Assembly: GCF_033807715.1 (NCBI RefSeq)
Contig: NC_084599.1
Location: 6,066,125 to 6,130,124 of the forward strand
From: Cololabis saira
Taxonomy: Eukaryota; Chordata; Actinopteri; Beloniformes; Belonidae
Length of the DNA stretch: 64,000 nucleotides
Direction of reading: 5' to 3'
Notes under the pieces: generated by a model
What the model was told of the DNA's origin: nothing
The model's input: the letters and a program-made list of their open reading frames with translations, nothing else
The model's database searches: none
Shown here: in pieces, positions 37,300 through 48,362 of the stretch
Numbering within the stretch: the stretch's first letter is position 1
Layout: every line of letters starts with the position of its first letter
Translations under genes and position numbers: made by a program

Positions 37300-40200
37300 T
37301 TATTCCCCATCAAAGTCTGCAAAGGCGGGATACCAGAGGCTGTCCTTCCTCTCCAAGTGTCTTCCAGCGGTTGTCTTTTGTCGTTCAACTTTCTTTATCC
37401 TGGAGATTTGTGCAGCAGCTAGAGACATCATACACACCTGCCACAAGAAACACAGGTTAGAACCCATCACTGGGCGGCTTCACATTTGTACCCAGTAAAA
37501 TGTGGAGCGCTGTTACCTCCAGCAGGAGCAGTCCAGCGGTGAGACCGGCCACGAGCAGCAGGTTGTTCTTGGCCCACCACACGATCTTCTCCAGGCATCC
37601 AGTGGTGAAGATGTGAAGACTGGCCGATGTCTTGTCCATCACGTGCATCCCGAAGCCACACATGGTGTTGAGGACCGTCTAAAGAGACACACATTATTCA
37701 CCAGAACATCCGCACAGACAGTACACTGCTCAGAAAAAGGAGGAAGGAAGGAACACATTTTATTCAGAGTGAAGCACCAAGTCATTTAAACTTCAGAGAT
37801 ATTCATCAGGTTTTTTTAAAATCATTCTTGACCTCAGGAAAGGGATATATTTTGGTGTATAAAGGTGAGTTTCAGTTCTGTATAGTTGGGCTCTGTCAGA
37901 TGACGGAATTTGTGCAGTGGCAAGGCAAGTTTATTTGTATAGCACAATTCAACACAAGGTAATTCAAAGTGCTTTATATCAACATTAAAAGCGGAAAGAC
38001 ACAATTTCGGCAAGACACAATTTAGATTAAATAAAATGATAAGATAAGAGGTAAAATAATAAAAAGGCCCACACACGGCAAAAGTTCCGGGGGCCGTCCT
38101 CGGGACCGGGCAGACTGGCGAGACAGCTCGGGGGGTCGTCCTTGAGGCATAGGCCTGGGCCTTGGCGTGGGGCCTGGACGACTTGTCGTGGGGCCTAGAC
38201 GACTTGGCGGGGGGACCCGGAAGACTTGGCAGGGGGCCCGGAAGACTTGCCGGGGGGCTTGGAAGGCTTGGAAGGCTTGGCGTGGGGCTCGGGCCAGGGA
38301 ACCTTGACTTGGCGGGGAACCTTGACTTGGCGGGGAACTTAGGATACGAGGAGCCGGCTGAGGGGGAGCCCAGGTCCGGGGCGCTGGCTGAGGGGGAACC
38401 CGGGTCCGTGGTGCTGGCTGAGGGGGAACCCGGGTCCGTGGCGCTGGCTGCGGGGGTACCCGGGTCCGTGGGGCTGGCTGAGGGGGTACCCGGGTCCGTG
38501 GCGCTGATGCGTCCGGGACCACCACCGACGACGCGCCCAAGACAACCGCCGAAAACCGCGGCTAGCTGGGGCTGGCGTCGACGCCGTCCAGCTCCTCCGG
38601 GTGCCACCAACCAGGAATAGTGAGTTCCGCCTCCCGGTACACGATGTCCCAGAAGGCGGAACTCTCTCCCGCTGGGTCCATACTGGTGGTTCCGTTCTGT
38701 CACGACTGATGTGGTGAGGACCCAGATGCAGGAGAGCCAAAAAACAGGGTTTATTTTAAAGAAACCAAAAACCAAAGCACTGCTTAGCAGGATCAAAAAC
38801 ACAGACAGGAACAGGGATAAAAAAAACTAGAGCAAAACTTGGCAGGACACATGGAGGGAAGCACAGTGCGGAACCACAAGGAGCAAGGGAATGACAAGAC
38901 CAGATATACACAGGGGATAACGAGAGACACAGGTGCAGACACTCAGGGCAGATGGGACACAGGCGGGGCAAAACAGAAACAAACTGGGGGAAATGTCAAC
39001 CCCTGACAGTAATGTTTTTATCCTGATTTAAAGGATCTACAGTTGCAGCAGACCTCAGGTCTACAGGAAGTTTGTTCCACCGGTGAGGAGCAGAATAACT
39101 GAACGCTGCTGAACCTTGTTGGTTCTGGTTCTGGAACCACAACAAACCAGATCCAGATGAAGCTCAGGGGTCTGGGAGCTTCATAGGAACTAACAGATCC
39201 AGATGAACCTCAGGGGTCTGGGAGCTTCATAGGAACTAACAGATCCAGATGAAGCTCAGGGGTCTGGGAGCTTCATAGGAACTAACAGATCCAGATGAAC
39301 CTCAGGGGTCTGGGAGCTTCATAGGAACTAACAGATCCAGATGAAGCTCAGGGGTCTGGGAGCTTCATAGGAACTAACAGATCAACCATGTATTTTGTAG
39401 ACCAGCAGGAAGATTTTAAACTCTATCCTTTGACTAACTGGAAGCCAGTGTAGTGATTTCATGACCGGTGTAATGTGGTCCAGTTTCCTGGTGTTTGTAA
39501 GGACTCTGTACAGCGTTCTGGATCAGCTGCATTTGCCTGATTGATTTCTTGTTCAGGCCTGTAAAGATGCCATTGCAATAATCAAACCAACTGAAAATGA
39601 ATGCATGAATAAGTTTTTCCATGTCTTGTTTAGACAGAATCCCCTTCATTCTAGCAATGTTTTTTAGGTGGTGCTATGCACATTCTCACAGCAGGTTGAA
39701 CATTTGTGTGGTACACACAAACCCATGCAAAGTTGATTTTATTGTATCCTGAAATGCGTGTAGAACCTGGCATACACAACTTTATCATGTTTATGAGCCG
39801 TTAGGACATGAGGAACCCACATAGTTCAGTCACCAAGGGGGCTGTTAATCCGTTTCAGCTGTTTGGTCTTAATGAAAATAACAACAGGTGAATTAGAGGA
39901 GCAACAATAAGACAACCTCCAGAACAGATATGGTTTTAAAGGTGGAGGTCACCGACATTGTCTTGCTTTTCATCCCTAGAGTTATGCTCATACCGGTAGC
40001 ATGAGGAGATACTTTAGAGGTTCAGCAGGAAGTCCAACACCGGGATCAATACGTATCATTTGCATAAGGTTTGCTCTGTCTCCCATCACAGTCTCAAGAG
40101 CATGGAGGAGATTACAGGAGGCAGTTACTCTAGGAGACCTGTGTCTCCTAGAGTAACGTCACTGCGGAGCTTGTTTAGCATTAGTCACAGAAGAGCTCAC

Positions 40201-43200
40201 AGACAGACGTTAGTGGGTCTGAAGAAGCCGTGGAGAATGTTCTGCTGCCTGTAACATGGTCCAGCATGACTGGTTTGGTGATGGTCTGGGCCAGGGGTCA
40301 GAAACCTGTGGCTCTTTCATTCCTCTGATTTCCCTCGGGCTTTTGAAAACACTTGAGTATTTAATTAAAATGCATTTTATTTTAGTACATTCTTTTTTTT
40401 TTTCCAAGATTATGGTGATCTCGAAATCAAATGTGTTTAAAGAATTTTGTCACTCTTAATATATATTATATAACAACGGCCAATGTTCTTTCACTTTTTG
40501 AACCTCAGACAGCACCAATGGACAGTGTAAGAAAAAAAGTGTCTGACGAGAACAGAATGTTCAATGCTTCGTGGACAGATTCATTTGCTGTCACTGCTGA
40601 TAAGACTGGTTTTTCAGGATGCTTAATATGTAATGAGAAACTACTCTCTCTACAAAGACTGTCAAAGACAGAACCATTAAAAAAAGGCAGAAAACGTTAT
40701 CAGACGGCAAATTGAATACATCAATTCAGCTCAGTTGCCTGTGATGAATCTAAAGACAAGGGGGATCTTGAACAAATAGTGTTGTTCTGCCGGTATGTAA
40801 ACTCTGCTGGGCCACAGGAAGGAATGATTGAGTTGATACCACGAAAAAAAAGGCCAAACACATGGGGAGGAAATCTGAGAGGCTGTCTTGAATTGTTTAA
40901 GAGCCAAAAGAAGAAACACCACCCACCTGATTTCAGTGGCTACTGATGGGTCACCAAGTATGACGTATGACAGGAGCGCAGACGGGGTTTGTGTCGCTGG
41001 ACAGAAAGCTGATTCCTTTCTGTCCAGCGACTTCACAGTAATGAATGTTGTCATTCAGATTGTCAATAAAATAATGGCAAAAGGTTTGAATCCTGGTCAG
41101 TTCCGTTTGTTTTTGGATGAGCTGGGAAGCACATACTGGTATTCTGATCTGGTTTCAGGGGCTGAAACGCTTTGCCGTGTGTCTGTGAAGTGGTAAACAT
41201 GGCAGCACTCTGAACACAGCTGCTCAGGGGAAAGGACGTACAGCCCTGCAAATGTTGGTTTTTGCAATGCTTTGTTTAGTTTTTTTTAAGGCAAGTGAAT
41301 CACTGTCTCCACTATAACTTATTCCGTCTGTCTACCAATCCCGGGTTGTGTAGTGTGTCGCATAAACTGAATGTGTTAATGTTCATGGCATAATAAACCC
41401 TCTCACCTGGTTTTGTAGGTGGATGCAGCAGGAGAAAGGAACGCCGCAGGCCTCCAGACTGGGATTGGTATCAGAACAATCAAAGTAGACGTTGTGTGAC
41501 CAGTCCTGGTAGCTTTCTATGCCACAGCACTGGAACTGCAACCAACAAACAAAGCCAGTCACCACATCAGAGTTACCGCTGTGTTTGTCTGAGAGTCTGT
41601 GGATCTTCCAACCCTCTTCCTCACCTTCTTCTGGACAAAGTCGATGGCGTTCTCCAGGTCCCGATCCTCCCTGTAGCGGATGATGGCCTTCATCATCAGC
41701 TTTTCTGTTCTCTCCATCACCTGCGTAACAGCAGCATCGTGTTGGGCTTTTGTTCGTTCCGTAAGTCTGGGTTTTTTTTCTGTTCATGCTGTTACCATGT
41801 CAGTGAAGATGTATCCCACAACTCCAGCTGCGATCTGCAGGAGGAAGATGGCAGCCAGGATCCCCAGGAACTGCAGGAGCAACCAACAGCTCTGAGAATT
41901 TAACTACCCTGATAGCCCGAGGATCAGCAAGTGAGAAGAAAGAGCTGTTTAGGGTTAGTTCGTACCATTGACCTCTTCAGTATGTTCTTGCACCCCCATG
42001 TGGAAAGGATGCTGAACTGTGAGTTTTTCCTCATGGGGACATCTCAGAATCAGCCTAATGGAGTTGGATGTTTGTCACCTCTATGGAATTTTCACAGTCA
42101 ATGTAATTGACAGGCAGTTAAACTTTAGGTATTATTAAATGAGAATAAAGTAAATGTATGTATGGTCAAGACGATTCTTGGTAGTCCAGCCTATGTACAC
42201 TGCAGACACTAATAGAAAACAATCAGATGGATCAAAAATGATTTTAACTTGATGCAGAAGCTTGGGATTATATAAATCAAGTGTTTTTCACTTTGATGGC
42301 AAAATAAAGATAAGACCTAATTCAGGGATAAAATGTAGAAGGTGACGTTGTTTGTTGTTGTAGACTGGTAGTTCAGTGAGTTTTTGCATCAGAGTGGTCA
42401 TCCTTGCACCGTTACAATCTCTGGAGTCATGACGACGACGATCATAATCAAAGGGTTCACTCTTAGTCTCATTAGACCATCGTCACGTCTCCAGAAATTA
42501 ACGTCTTTGTCTCCACATGCAGCTACAAACTGTAGTCTTAACGTTAATAATGGTAACAAGCTAGTTGCTCATGTTGCCACTTGGTGATGGAATTGTGTTT
42601 TATGTGGAAATGGTCTTTATATGAATAAAGCTGAGATTTGTCCCTGTCTGTTTATACGCTGCATGTGTATATTGCATTATTCTTTTTTGTGATTACAAAT
42701 ATCTTGAATGTGCCTGTCCCCAGTACCAGGGAAGAGTGGAGAGTAGTAAACAAATAAACGTAACAGACATCATACCGCTTTCAGCAGGCAGGTGGCGTTA
42801 CGCAGCGCTCCAAAGCAGCCCAGGAATGTGATGAGGAACATCACCGAACCGATGACCATCAACAGTAGAGCTGGGTCAAATGTCACTGTGTCAACTACAT
42901 CTACAGACAAAAAAAAGAGTCATAAAGCTATTTTTAGTAGGACTTTTCATTTTTTCATTGACATTTATCCACTGTTCAGTACGTGCTGGCTGAACCAGAG
43001 CGTACCACATCCATCCTTAACAGCAGTAACCACAGGTTTCCTGTCCAACTTCATCAGTGTCTCTCATGATTGTGGAGTCCAGTCTTCCTTCCAGCGTTGC
43101 TTGAGTTCATTGAAGTTTTTGGACATTCACTTGTACACAGCACTCTAATGGCACTTTTCCACTACTCATCTCAACTCATCTCAACTCAGCTCGACTCAGC

Positions 43201-46200
43201 TCAGCCTGGTTTCTTTTCCATAACAATCAGCACCTGAAGCAGAAGTAAGAGGTTGGAGAAGCTGCTGTGACGTATTTGATTGTGTGACTTAAACGAAGAA
43301 GACAATAACACTAAAGATGTAGAACGTGGAGGAGATGATAGATGTGCTGCTGGGTCTGTGGCTTGTGTTTGATATCAAGTTAAAAATGAGAGAGAGAGAA
43401 GCTTCAAGCGGCTACGGTTTTTTTTTTTTAGTTTGTCTCGGTGCTGCTGAAAAGTCAGCTGGAGTCGTGAGCAGCTATGAAGAGACAGAGCTCCTGGTAG
43501 ATCTGGTCGTTCCTTATCTCCGTCTAGATCCCTTTTTAATTCTCTCCTCAGCACCAGGTTTATGAACATCTGACCCTCAGAGTTGGATCATGAAACAGAC
43601 TTTTGTGCTGCCATTGCTGGTTGAATAAAATGAACAAGAATCCGTCAGAGTCTCTTTCTCTGATTTCCTCCTCCTGACTCAGACGTATGACTCCAACCCC
43701 CCGACCAATCGGTGGCCTGTAGTGTGATGATGTCAGATACAGCCGACTCAGCAGCTTAGAACCTCAGCAGAATAGTTACAGAAAAGTATCTACTCGACAC
43801 GTTAGACCCCTATGGGAAAGCGCCATAAAGGTACCACCACATCAATGTTTTCAATCATTCCTATATAGATTTGTTGCAGGTGTGGTTCCATGCGTTGTTC
43901 CATGATATTTTTAGAACAAACTTTACTTGGTGAGTCTTCTCCTAAATCTGATGACATGGACTATAACATTTAATATGCTCAGTGGGGTCTATAAAGTCTG
44001 ATATGGAGCCGCTGGATTTTTCTCAAGTCCCTGAGCATTGTAATGTTTGTGACATGAACCTAAAACCAAATCTGAACCTTCAGATAGCTGGTTGAAAGCC
44101 CGTCTGAGTGATGTCAGACTGAATCCCTTCAGTTTCCAAAAATGTCCTAACAAGTAAGGACACTTGCAGATTTCCACATTAAGGAAAATATTTAAACACA
44201 GAGTTTACTTTGAACTGTCATCAACTGCAAAAGTTGAAACATGTTGGAGAAACATTTGATGGCTCCTCTTCAAGAATGTGAGCTTTGTTTTTATAACCTC
44301 ATACACACCTTCCTGTTGTTATACCTGCAGAGGCGTTTTCATGGTCTAAAGTCTAATTAATGCTAATTAACAAAACACAAAAAATCAAGAAAATTTTGTT
44401 TTTCATGTCACAATCCCTTTAAGACTCACCTTTCTCTTTAGCGATCTTTGCATAGATCCCCACCGCGATCAGAATGGCACTCACCACCTGCAGTAGGAAA
44501 CAATAAGAATCCAAAGTCGTGTTCGCCCAGTTCAGTTCACACAAGCACAACTAACAAACAGCAGCCCTGTCGGTTGTTGACAGTAATTATGTAATGGAAA
44601 GATAATATTTACAAGACATATGAGACCGTAGAAAGTCAAAGAGGAACTGGATAAACTCTCTGTGACATCGCTGGCAGGTTTGTGAAGAGCCTTTTAGATA
44701 CATATTTATCAGAACTATGAAGGAGATGCCACTTTTATTCGAACAACCCAGATCAGGGGAATAGAATCTGTAACACAGGTGACTTGGAACTCATCCATCA
44801 AAAGTCTTTAGACTTGATTCTGATTTGTGATCTCAGACTTTTGACTGGTCTTTAGTATTTAATTTCTCCACCATGATCTCCTGTTTGTTGGAGAGTTATT
44901 CTTGCCCCATCGTCAGATGGAGCCTTACACATGTGAGCGACATCACCCCAGACACCAATAACTCACCAACATCCATCCATCCATCCATCCATCCACCCAC
45001 CATCCATCCATCCATACATCCATCGTCTATACCAGAGGTTTTCCACTGGTTTTGTCCCAGTCCCACCATTATAACCAAGAAGCAACGCGGGGACCAACTG
45101 CTTTTGGGGATCTTTATTTTGCACCTTGCTTTTAAATACGACTATGGGCCTATATAAGCTATTTATTTGCATCAGTGTTTATTTTTATTTGCACCTTTTG
45201 CTATAAAAAAAAACAACAAAACAAAAAACAGTCAATGAAAAATGAACAATAGGAAGCCAAGAGGGCTTATATTACAAAGTTCACTCTCACTCACTTGACA
45301 TCATTTGGATGGGTAAATTATTGACAAAAATGAATAGTAAATGGAAAATAAATTGAGTCCAAAGAATAAATATATTTTTTAAAAATTATTATTGTTTTCC
45401 ATTTACAATTTCACTGACCACCTGCAATACCGCCACGGACCACCAGAGGGCCGCGGACCACCAGTTGAAAATCCCTGGTCTACACCCGCTTTTATCCTTT
45501 GCAGGGTCACGGGGGTCTGCTGGAGTTTATCCCAGCTCATTACAAGCGAGAGGCAGGGGTTACACCCTGGACAGGTCACCAGTCCATCACTTATATAAAC
45601 AACCAGACATACTCACACTCACACCTACGGGGAATTTAGAATCATCAGTTATCCTAGTAGGCATGTTTTTGGACTGTGGGAGGAAACCGGAGTACCCCAC
45701 CAACAACAAAAACAAGCTAAATACAAGAACTTCCAATTGCTGTGTCTGCAGTTACCCAATCAAAGATGCTGGATTGATCACGTCTCGTTGTATCTCAAAT
45801 TCAAATCAAATTCAAATCTGAATCCATGAAGGTCGACTAATAGAGCTTGGAAAATAAATATTACCAGCTGTGAACTTTTAGCAAACTTTCAAACGCTAGC
45901 TAGGTTTGTGGCAGAGAGTTTGATTTTATTCAGCAGGTTTTAGCTGAAGATTTTGTTGAAGAAAAATGATTTCTACAAATCCTTTTTTTGAGGGAAAATA
46001 CATTTCTTGCAAGAGTGACCATTGTCTTGAGTATTTTCCTCTTATAATATTTCATATTTATTACTTTAATACAGTTAAATCCAAGTCATTTGTAAATGGT
46101 TATATAGCCCATTTGATATTCAACAATAGTTGCTTCTCTGAGACGAGTGCTGATGTCTTTCTCTCTTCCCCAATCCTCCTGGCCAGTAAACTCATAAAAC

Positions 46201-46430
46201 ATCCGTTTAAACAGAAGTCTGGAGACAGGGCTCAGTCTACAGGTACTGCTGTAAACTCATTTGTTTTCTCACTCCTAATGATCCAAAACCACGCACTCCG
46301 CTCTGTTGTGCAACAACTTTAGTAAACACAAACTAAATAAAGAGGTTGCTTATTTGTGGCTGTTCAAACTCACCCAGAAGAAGTAGCAGAAGATGAATAA
46401 AGTATATTTGATGCCCCGGTAGCCCCTCAT
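37300..46430 (-). CDS. Tetraspanin, TspanC8 type (8 exons)
   Basis: Minus-strand exons: 46430-46374, 44487-44430, 42900-42776, 41870-41796, 41720-41625, 41535-41407, 37678-37517, 37437-37300. All are GT-AG, phases fit, total 840 bp and 279 residues. TM1 is about residues 12-32, TM2 48-70, TM3 81-103, TM4 after WWAKNN. The large loop has CCG, PFSCC and eight cysteines, the mark of the TspanC8 group (Tspan5, 10, 14, 15, 17, 33), which guide ADAM10 to the cell surface. FxCCGxxSYxDWxxNxYFxC and NTMCG favour Tspan33 or Tspan10 over the others. The tail ends SLWYPAFADFDGE. An AATAAA overlaps the stop codon. The introns hold most mobile elements from 37.9 to 45.7 kb, but the exons are undamaged. Confidence 0.93.
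37920..38061 (-). mobile_element. L2-like LINE 3' end (distal part)
   Basis: On the minus strand it ends GCTATACAAATAAACTTGCC, the same tail as at 30515. It continues at 39009-39660 across an LTR-element insertion. Confidence 0.7.
38062..39008 (-). mobile_element. LTR-retrotransposon fragment: LTR plus start of gag
   Basis: On the minus strand a ~311-bp LTR-like block (39008-38698) begins TGTCAGGGGTTGACATTT, ends CAGTCGTGACA, and has an AATAAA. It is followed by a gag-like start reading MDPAGESSAFWDIVYREAEL and then a stop. The rest is a proline-rich repeat frame (APRTRVPPQP units). The second LTR is missing, so the piece is truncated. It interrupts the L2-like LINE. No 5-bp duplication was identified. 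Confidence 0.6.
39009..39660 (-). pseudogene. L2-like LINE RT C-terminus and 3' UTR
   Basis: The minus strand reads LIHAFIFSWFDYCNGIF, then KKSIRQMQLIQNAV, then in another frame DHITPVMKSLHWLPVSQRI: the classic C-terminal blocks of fish L2-type LINEs. A 48-bp repeat interrupts the 3' UTR. Confidence 0.8.
39150..39380. repeat. ~48-bp minisatellite, 5 units
   Basis: Units with AGATCCAGATGAAGCTCAGG and GGTCTGGGAGCTTCATAGG, inside the LINE 3' UTR. Confidence 0.9.
39661..40291. other. Intron sequence, short inverted repeat only
   Basis: Part of tetraspanin intron 6. A 16-19-bp inverted repeat near 40124-40158 (TACTCTAGGAGAC and its complement) is the only structure seen. Confidence 0.45.
40292..41200 (+). 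pseudogene. Dead hAT transposon (Charlie / GTF2IRD2-like transposase)
   Basis: It begins with a hAT-type end (CAGGGGTCAGAAACCTGTGG). The plus strand then reads MDSVRKKVSDENRMFNASWT and GCLICNEK (BED-like finger region), and further on ISVATDGSPSM and MNVVIQIVNKIMAKGLN followed by RLFLDEL, motifs of the GTF2IRD2-type hAT transposase. The middle of the gene is deleted and the frame is broken. The right terminus was not found. A perfect 16-bp hairpin lies at 40993-41031. Confidence 0.75.
43149..43825. mobile_element. MITE with ATGGCACTTTTCC ends and TAA flanks
   Basis: The left end TGGCACTTTTCCACTAC and the complement of the right end (TGGCGCTTTCCCATAGG) are inverted, each next to TAA. Size 677 bp. 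A short open stretch at 43326-43565 is not supported as a gene. It lies in tetraspanin intron 2. Confidence 0.65.
44969..45698 (-). mobile_element. SINE copy (reverse), split by a hAT MITE
   Basis: The (CCAT)n tail at 44969-45024 and body at 45486-45698 together match the 2565-2916 SINE. The tRNA head is missing. The break is filled exactly by the element at 45033-45477. Confidence 0.85.
45033..45477. mobile_element. hAT MITE inserted in the SINE
   Basis: The 18-bp inverted ends are CAGAGGTTTTCCACTGGT and CAGGGATTTTCAACTGGT. The 8-bp target duplications are GTCTATAC (45025-45032) and GTCTACAC (45478-45485), one mismatch. Size 445 bp, no coding capacity. Confidence 0.92.
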
Positions 46431-46939
46431 GTCCTCTCAGCAGCCCTGGTGTTCTGTCAGATGTTCTGAGGGGAGTCATGTGCTGGGATGACTGCAGGAC
46501 GACATGTGTGGGCCTGCAGTCTGCATTCCTGCTGCAGATCTCACTGTCCTCTTCCTCTGCTCGTATCCAGGGCTGGGAGGAGTCAGTCAGGCTCTGGAAA
46601 ATAAACTAGACATATTGTCTCACCAGAGTAAAGATGGGACAATATAACACTCCTCTTTTAGAGTGCATTCAGTTGGGATTCAATAAGTGAAAACCCAAAT
46701 ATCTATATATTATTATAAATATATATATATTATTTTCCAATTCAGTTCAATTCATCAATTTTTCATTCATCAATTCATATTTATTTCTATAGCGCAAATA
46801 TCAATTTATGACACAATACAGTTCAACTTGTTCCAAATTAGTCCAATTAATACAAAGCGAATAAAATAAGAATGATAATTACGGATATGCTAAAGAAACC
46901 TACGGAAGCGTAGTGCTGCCACCCCAGAAAAAGAAAAAA

Positions 46940-47335
46940 ATACCAGTATCACGTTATAACGTGAAACGTTTGTTGTTAGAATAATAAATTATCATGTTAT
47001 AACGTGAAACGTTTATTGTTAGAATAATAAATTATCATGTTATAACGTGAAAAGTTAATTGTTAGAACAATAAACATTTCAAGTTAAAACGTGATATTTT
47101 TCACTCTATTACAATATACAAACTTCACGTTATAACATAATTTATTGTTAGAACAATATACTATTTATCACGTTATAACATGAAAAGTTTATTGTTAGAA
47201 CAATAAACATTTCAGGTTATTACAATATACAAACTTATCACGTTATAACGTGGTAATTTATTGTTAGAACAATATAATATTCATCACGTTATAATGTGAA
47301 ATGTTTATTGTTAGAACAATAAACATTTCACGGAC
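46940..47335. repeat. AT-rich inverted/tandem repeat (TTATAACGTGA units)
   Basis: Alternating TCACGTTATAACGTGAAA palindromes and TTGTTAGAACAATAAA palindromes, repeated about six times with period 60-75 bp. Non-coding. It lies upstream of the tetraspanin gene. Confidence 0.8.
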
Positions 47336-47404
47336 AAAAAGAAAGTCCAGAGTGCTCAGAAGGTTCATCTAAATCATGTGATGAAGGTGCTCTTTGGTGG
47401 GAAA

Positions 47405-47986
47405 AAGGATGTCAAAAAAAAGAAGAAAAATCCAAGGCACTCTCCTTCAAATATAAAAAGCCTTTATTTGAAATGGCTATTTCATGTAGAAGATTAAAAG
47501 ATTGGGCTACAGCCCACGCGTTTGGGCCTCAGCTTCCTCAGGGTGGAACACTCAACACATTGATTCTCCTTAAATGGGATGATTGAAATCACCTGGGTAG
47601 GTGGGAGGACAAATGGAAACAAGAGAAATAACAGATAATGACCAATAAATGGCTCCACCAACTGTTAAACAATTATATACTGGAAATAGGATAAGAAAGA
47701 ACACTATCTGTAATGAAAAAAAGTTACAAAAAAGGACTGAAATCAATGTGTTCATTTAAACCTGGATAGATAGTGGCTTTCATTTGGTAAATATAAAAGG
47801 TCTCTCTCTGCAGAAGTAATTTGAGTTTGTCACCACCTCTAATGTTTTTTTGAATACTTTCTAGGCCTTCAACCATAAGTGAACCTGGGTTGCTGTCATG
47901 TGCTTCAAAAAAGTGCTTAGCCACTGGGTCATCAAAATGTGCTTTTCTAATAGCTAAAAAAGCTCTAATAATAACTTATGCTCAGA
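47405..47986 (-). pseudogene. Penelope-like element, 3' part (endonuclease C-terminus)
   Basis: The minus strand reads VSEHKLL at its start, then PVAKHFFEAHDSNPGSL, GGDKLKLLLQRETFYIYQM and PGLNEHIDFSPFL with a stop at 47724, which are the conserved C-terminal blocks of Penelope GIY-YIG endonucleases. The 3' tail continues to about 47405. An in-frame stop follows VSEHKLLLELF, so the gene was already dead or has since decayed. It is separated from its upstream part by DIRS copy B. Confidence 0.85.
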
Positions 47987-48029
47987 AACGAAAGTTACGC
48001 CTGTAACTACGGTTCTATGAGTCCCGGAT

Positions 48030-48177
48030 GACCGCCAGGCGGTGCTGTAAGCACTGGATATCTCCCCTCGCGCATGCGCATGTCGAGTACAATACCAACA
48101 ATGTCACGTCACCCGTGACCCCTGCATGACCCCCGGAAGGGGTATATCTTCCGGGGTCAAGCATGGGATCGGCTCCT
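48030..48177. repeat. Inverted terminal repeat (3' side) of DIRS copy B
   Basis: Complementary to 53986-54133. Copy-specific bases (GGGGTCAAGC, GGATCGGCTCC, four-base run in AAGGGGTAT) are shared with its partner and differ from copy A. Confidence 0.92.
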
Positions 48178-48225
48178 AGAATCTTCTCGCGAGAGCACGA
48201 GGATTCGGAGTGACCGGCAGGCCTG

Positions 48226-48320
48226 GCGGTCATCCGGGACTCATAGAACCGTAGTTACAGGCGTAACTTTCGTTCTATTTCGTCCCTACTGACCGCCAGG
48301 CGGTGCTGTAAGCACTGGAT
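48226..48320. repeat. Internal complementary region of DIRS copy B
   Basis: The first half complements the left outer end (47987-48035) and the second half the right outer end (54103-54152). They overlap at GTT (48272-48274), the complement of the AAC at each end. Confidence 0.92.
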
Positions 48321-48362
48321 GACGAATACCAACAATGTCACATAGAATCCCGGTCACATACC

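Noticed and set aside
37834..38802. Proline-rich minus-strand frames (APRTRVPPQP repeats) as a host gene
   Set aside because: They lie inside an LTR-element fragment next to its gag start and have no introns or conserved domain.
41963..42035. Possible extra tetraspanin exon on the minus strand (TTCAGCATCC to GTACGA)
   Set aside because: The neighbouring exons at 42776-42900 and 41796-41870 already join in phase and give a correct TM3; this block adds no tetraspanin-like sequence.
45966..46322. 118-residue plus-strand frame in tetraspanin intron 1
   Set aside because: AT-rich chance frame with no homology or codon pattern suggesting a gene.
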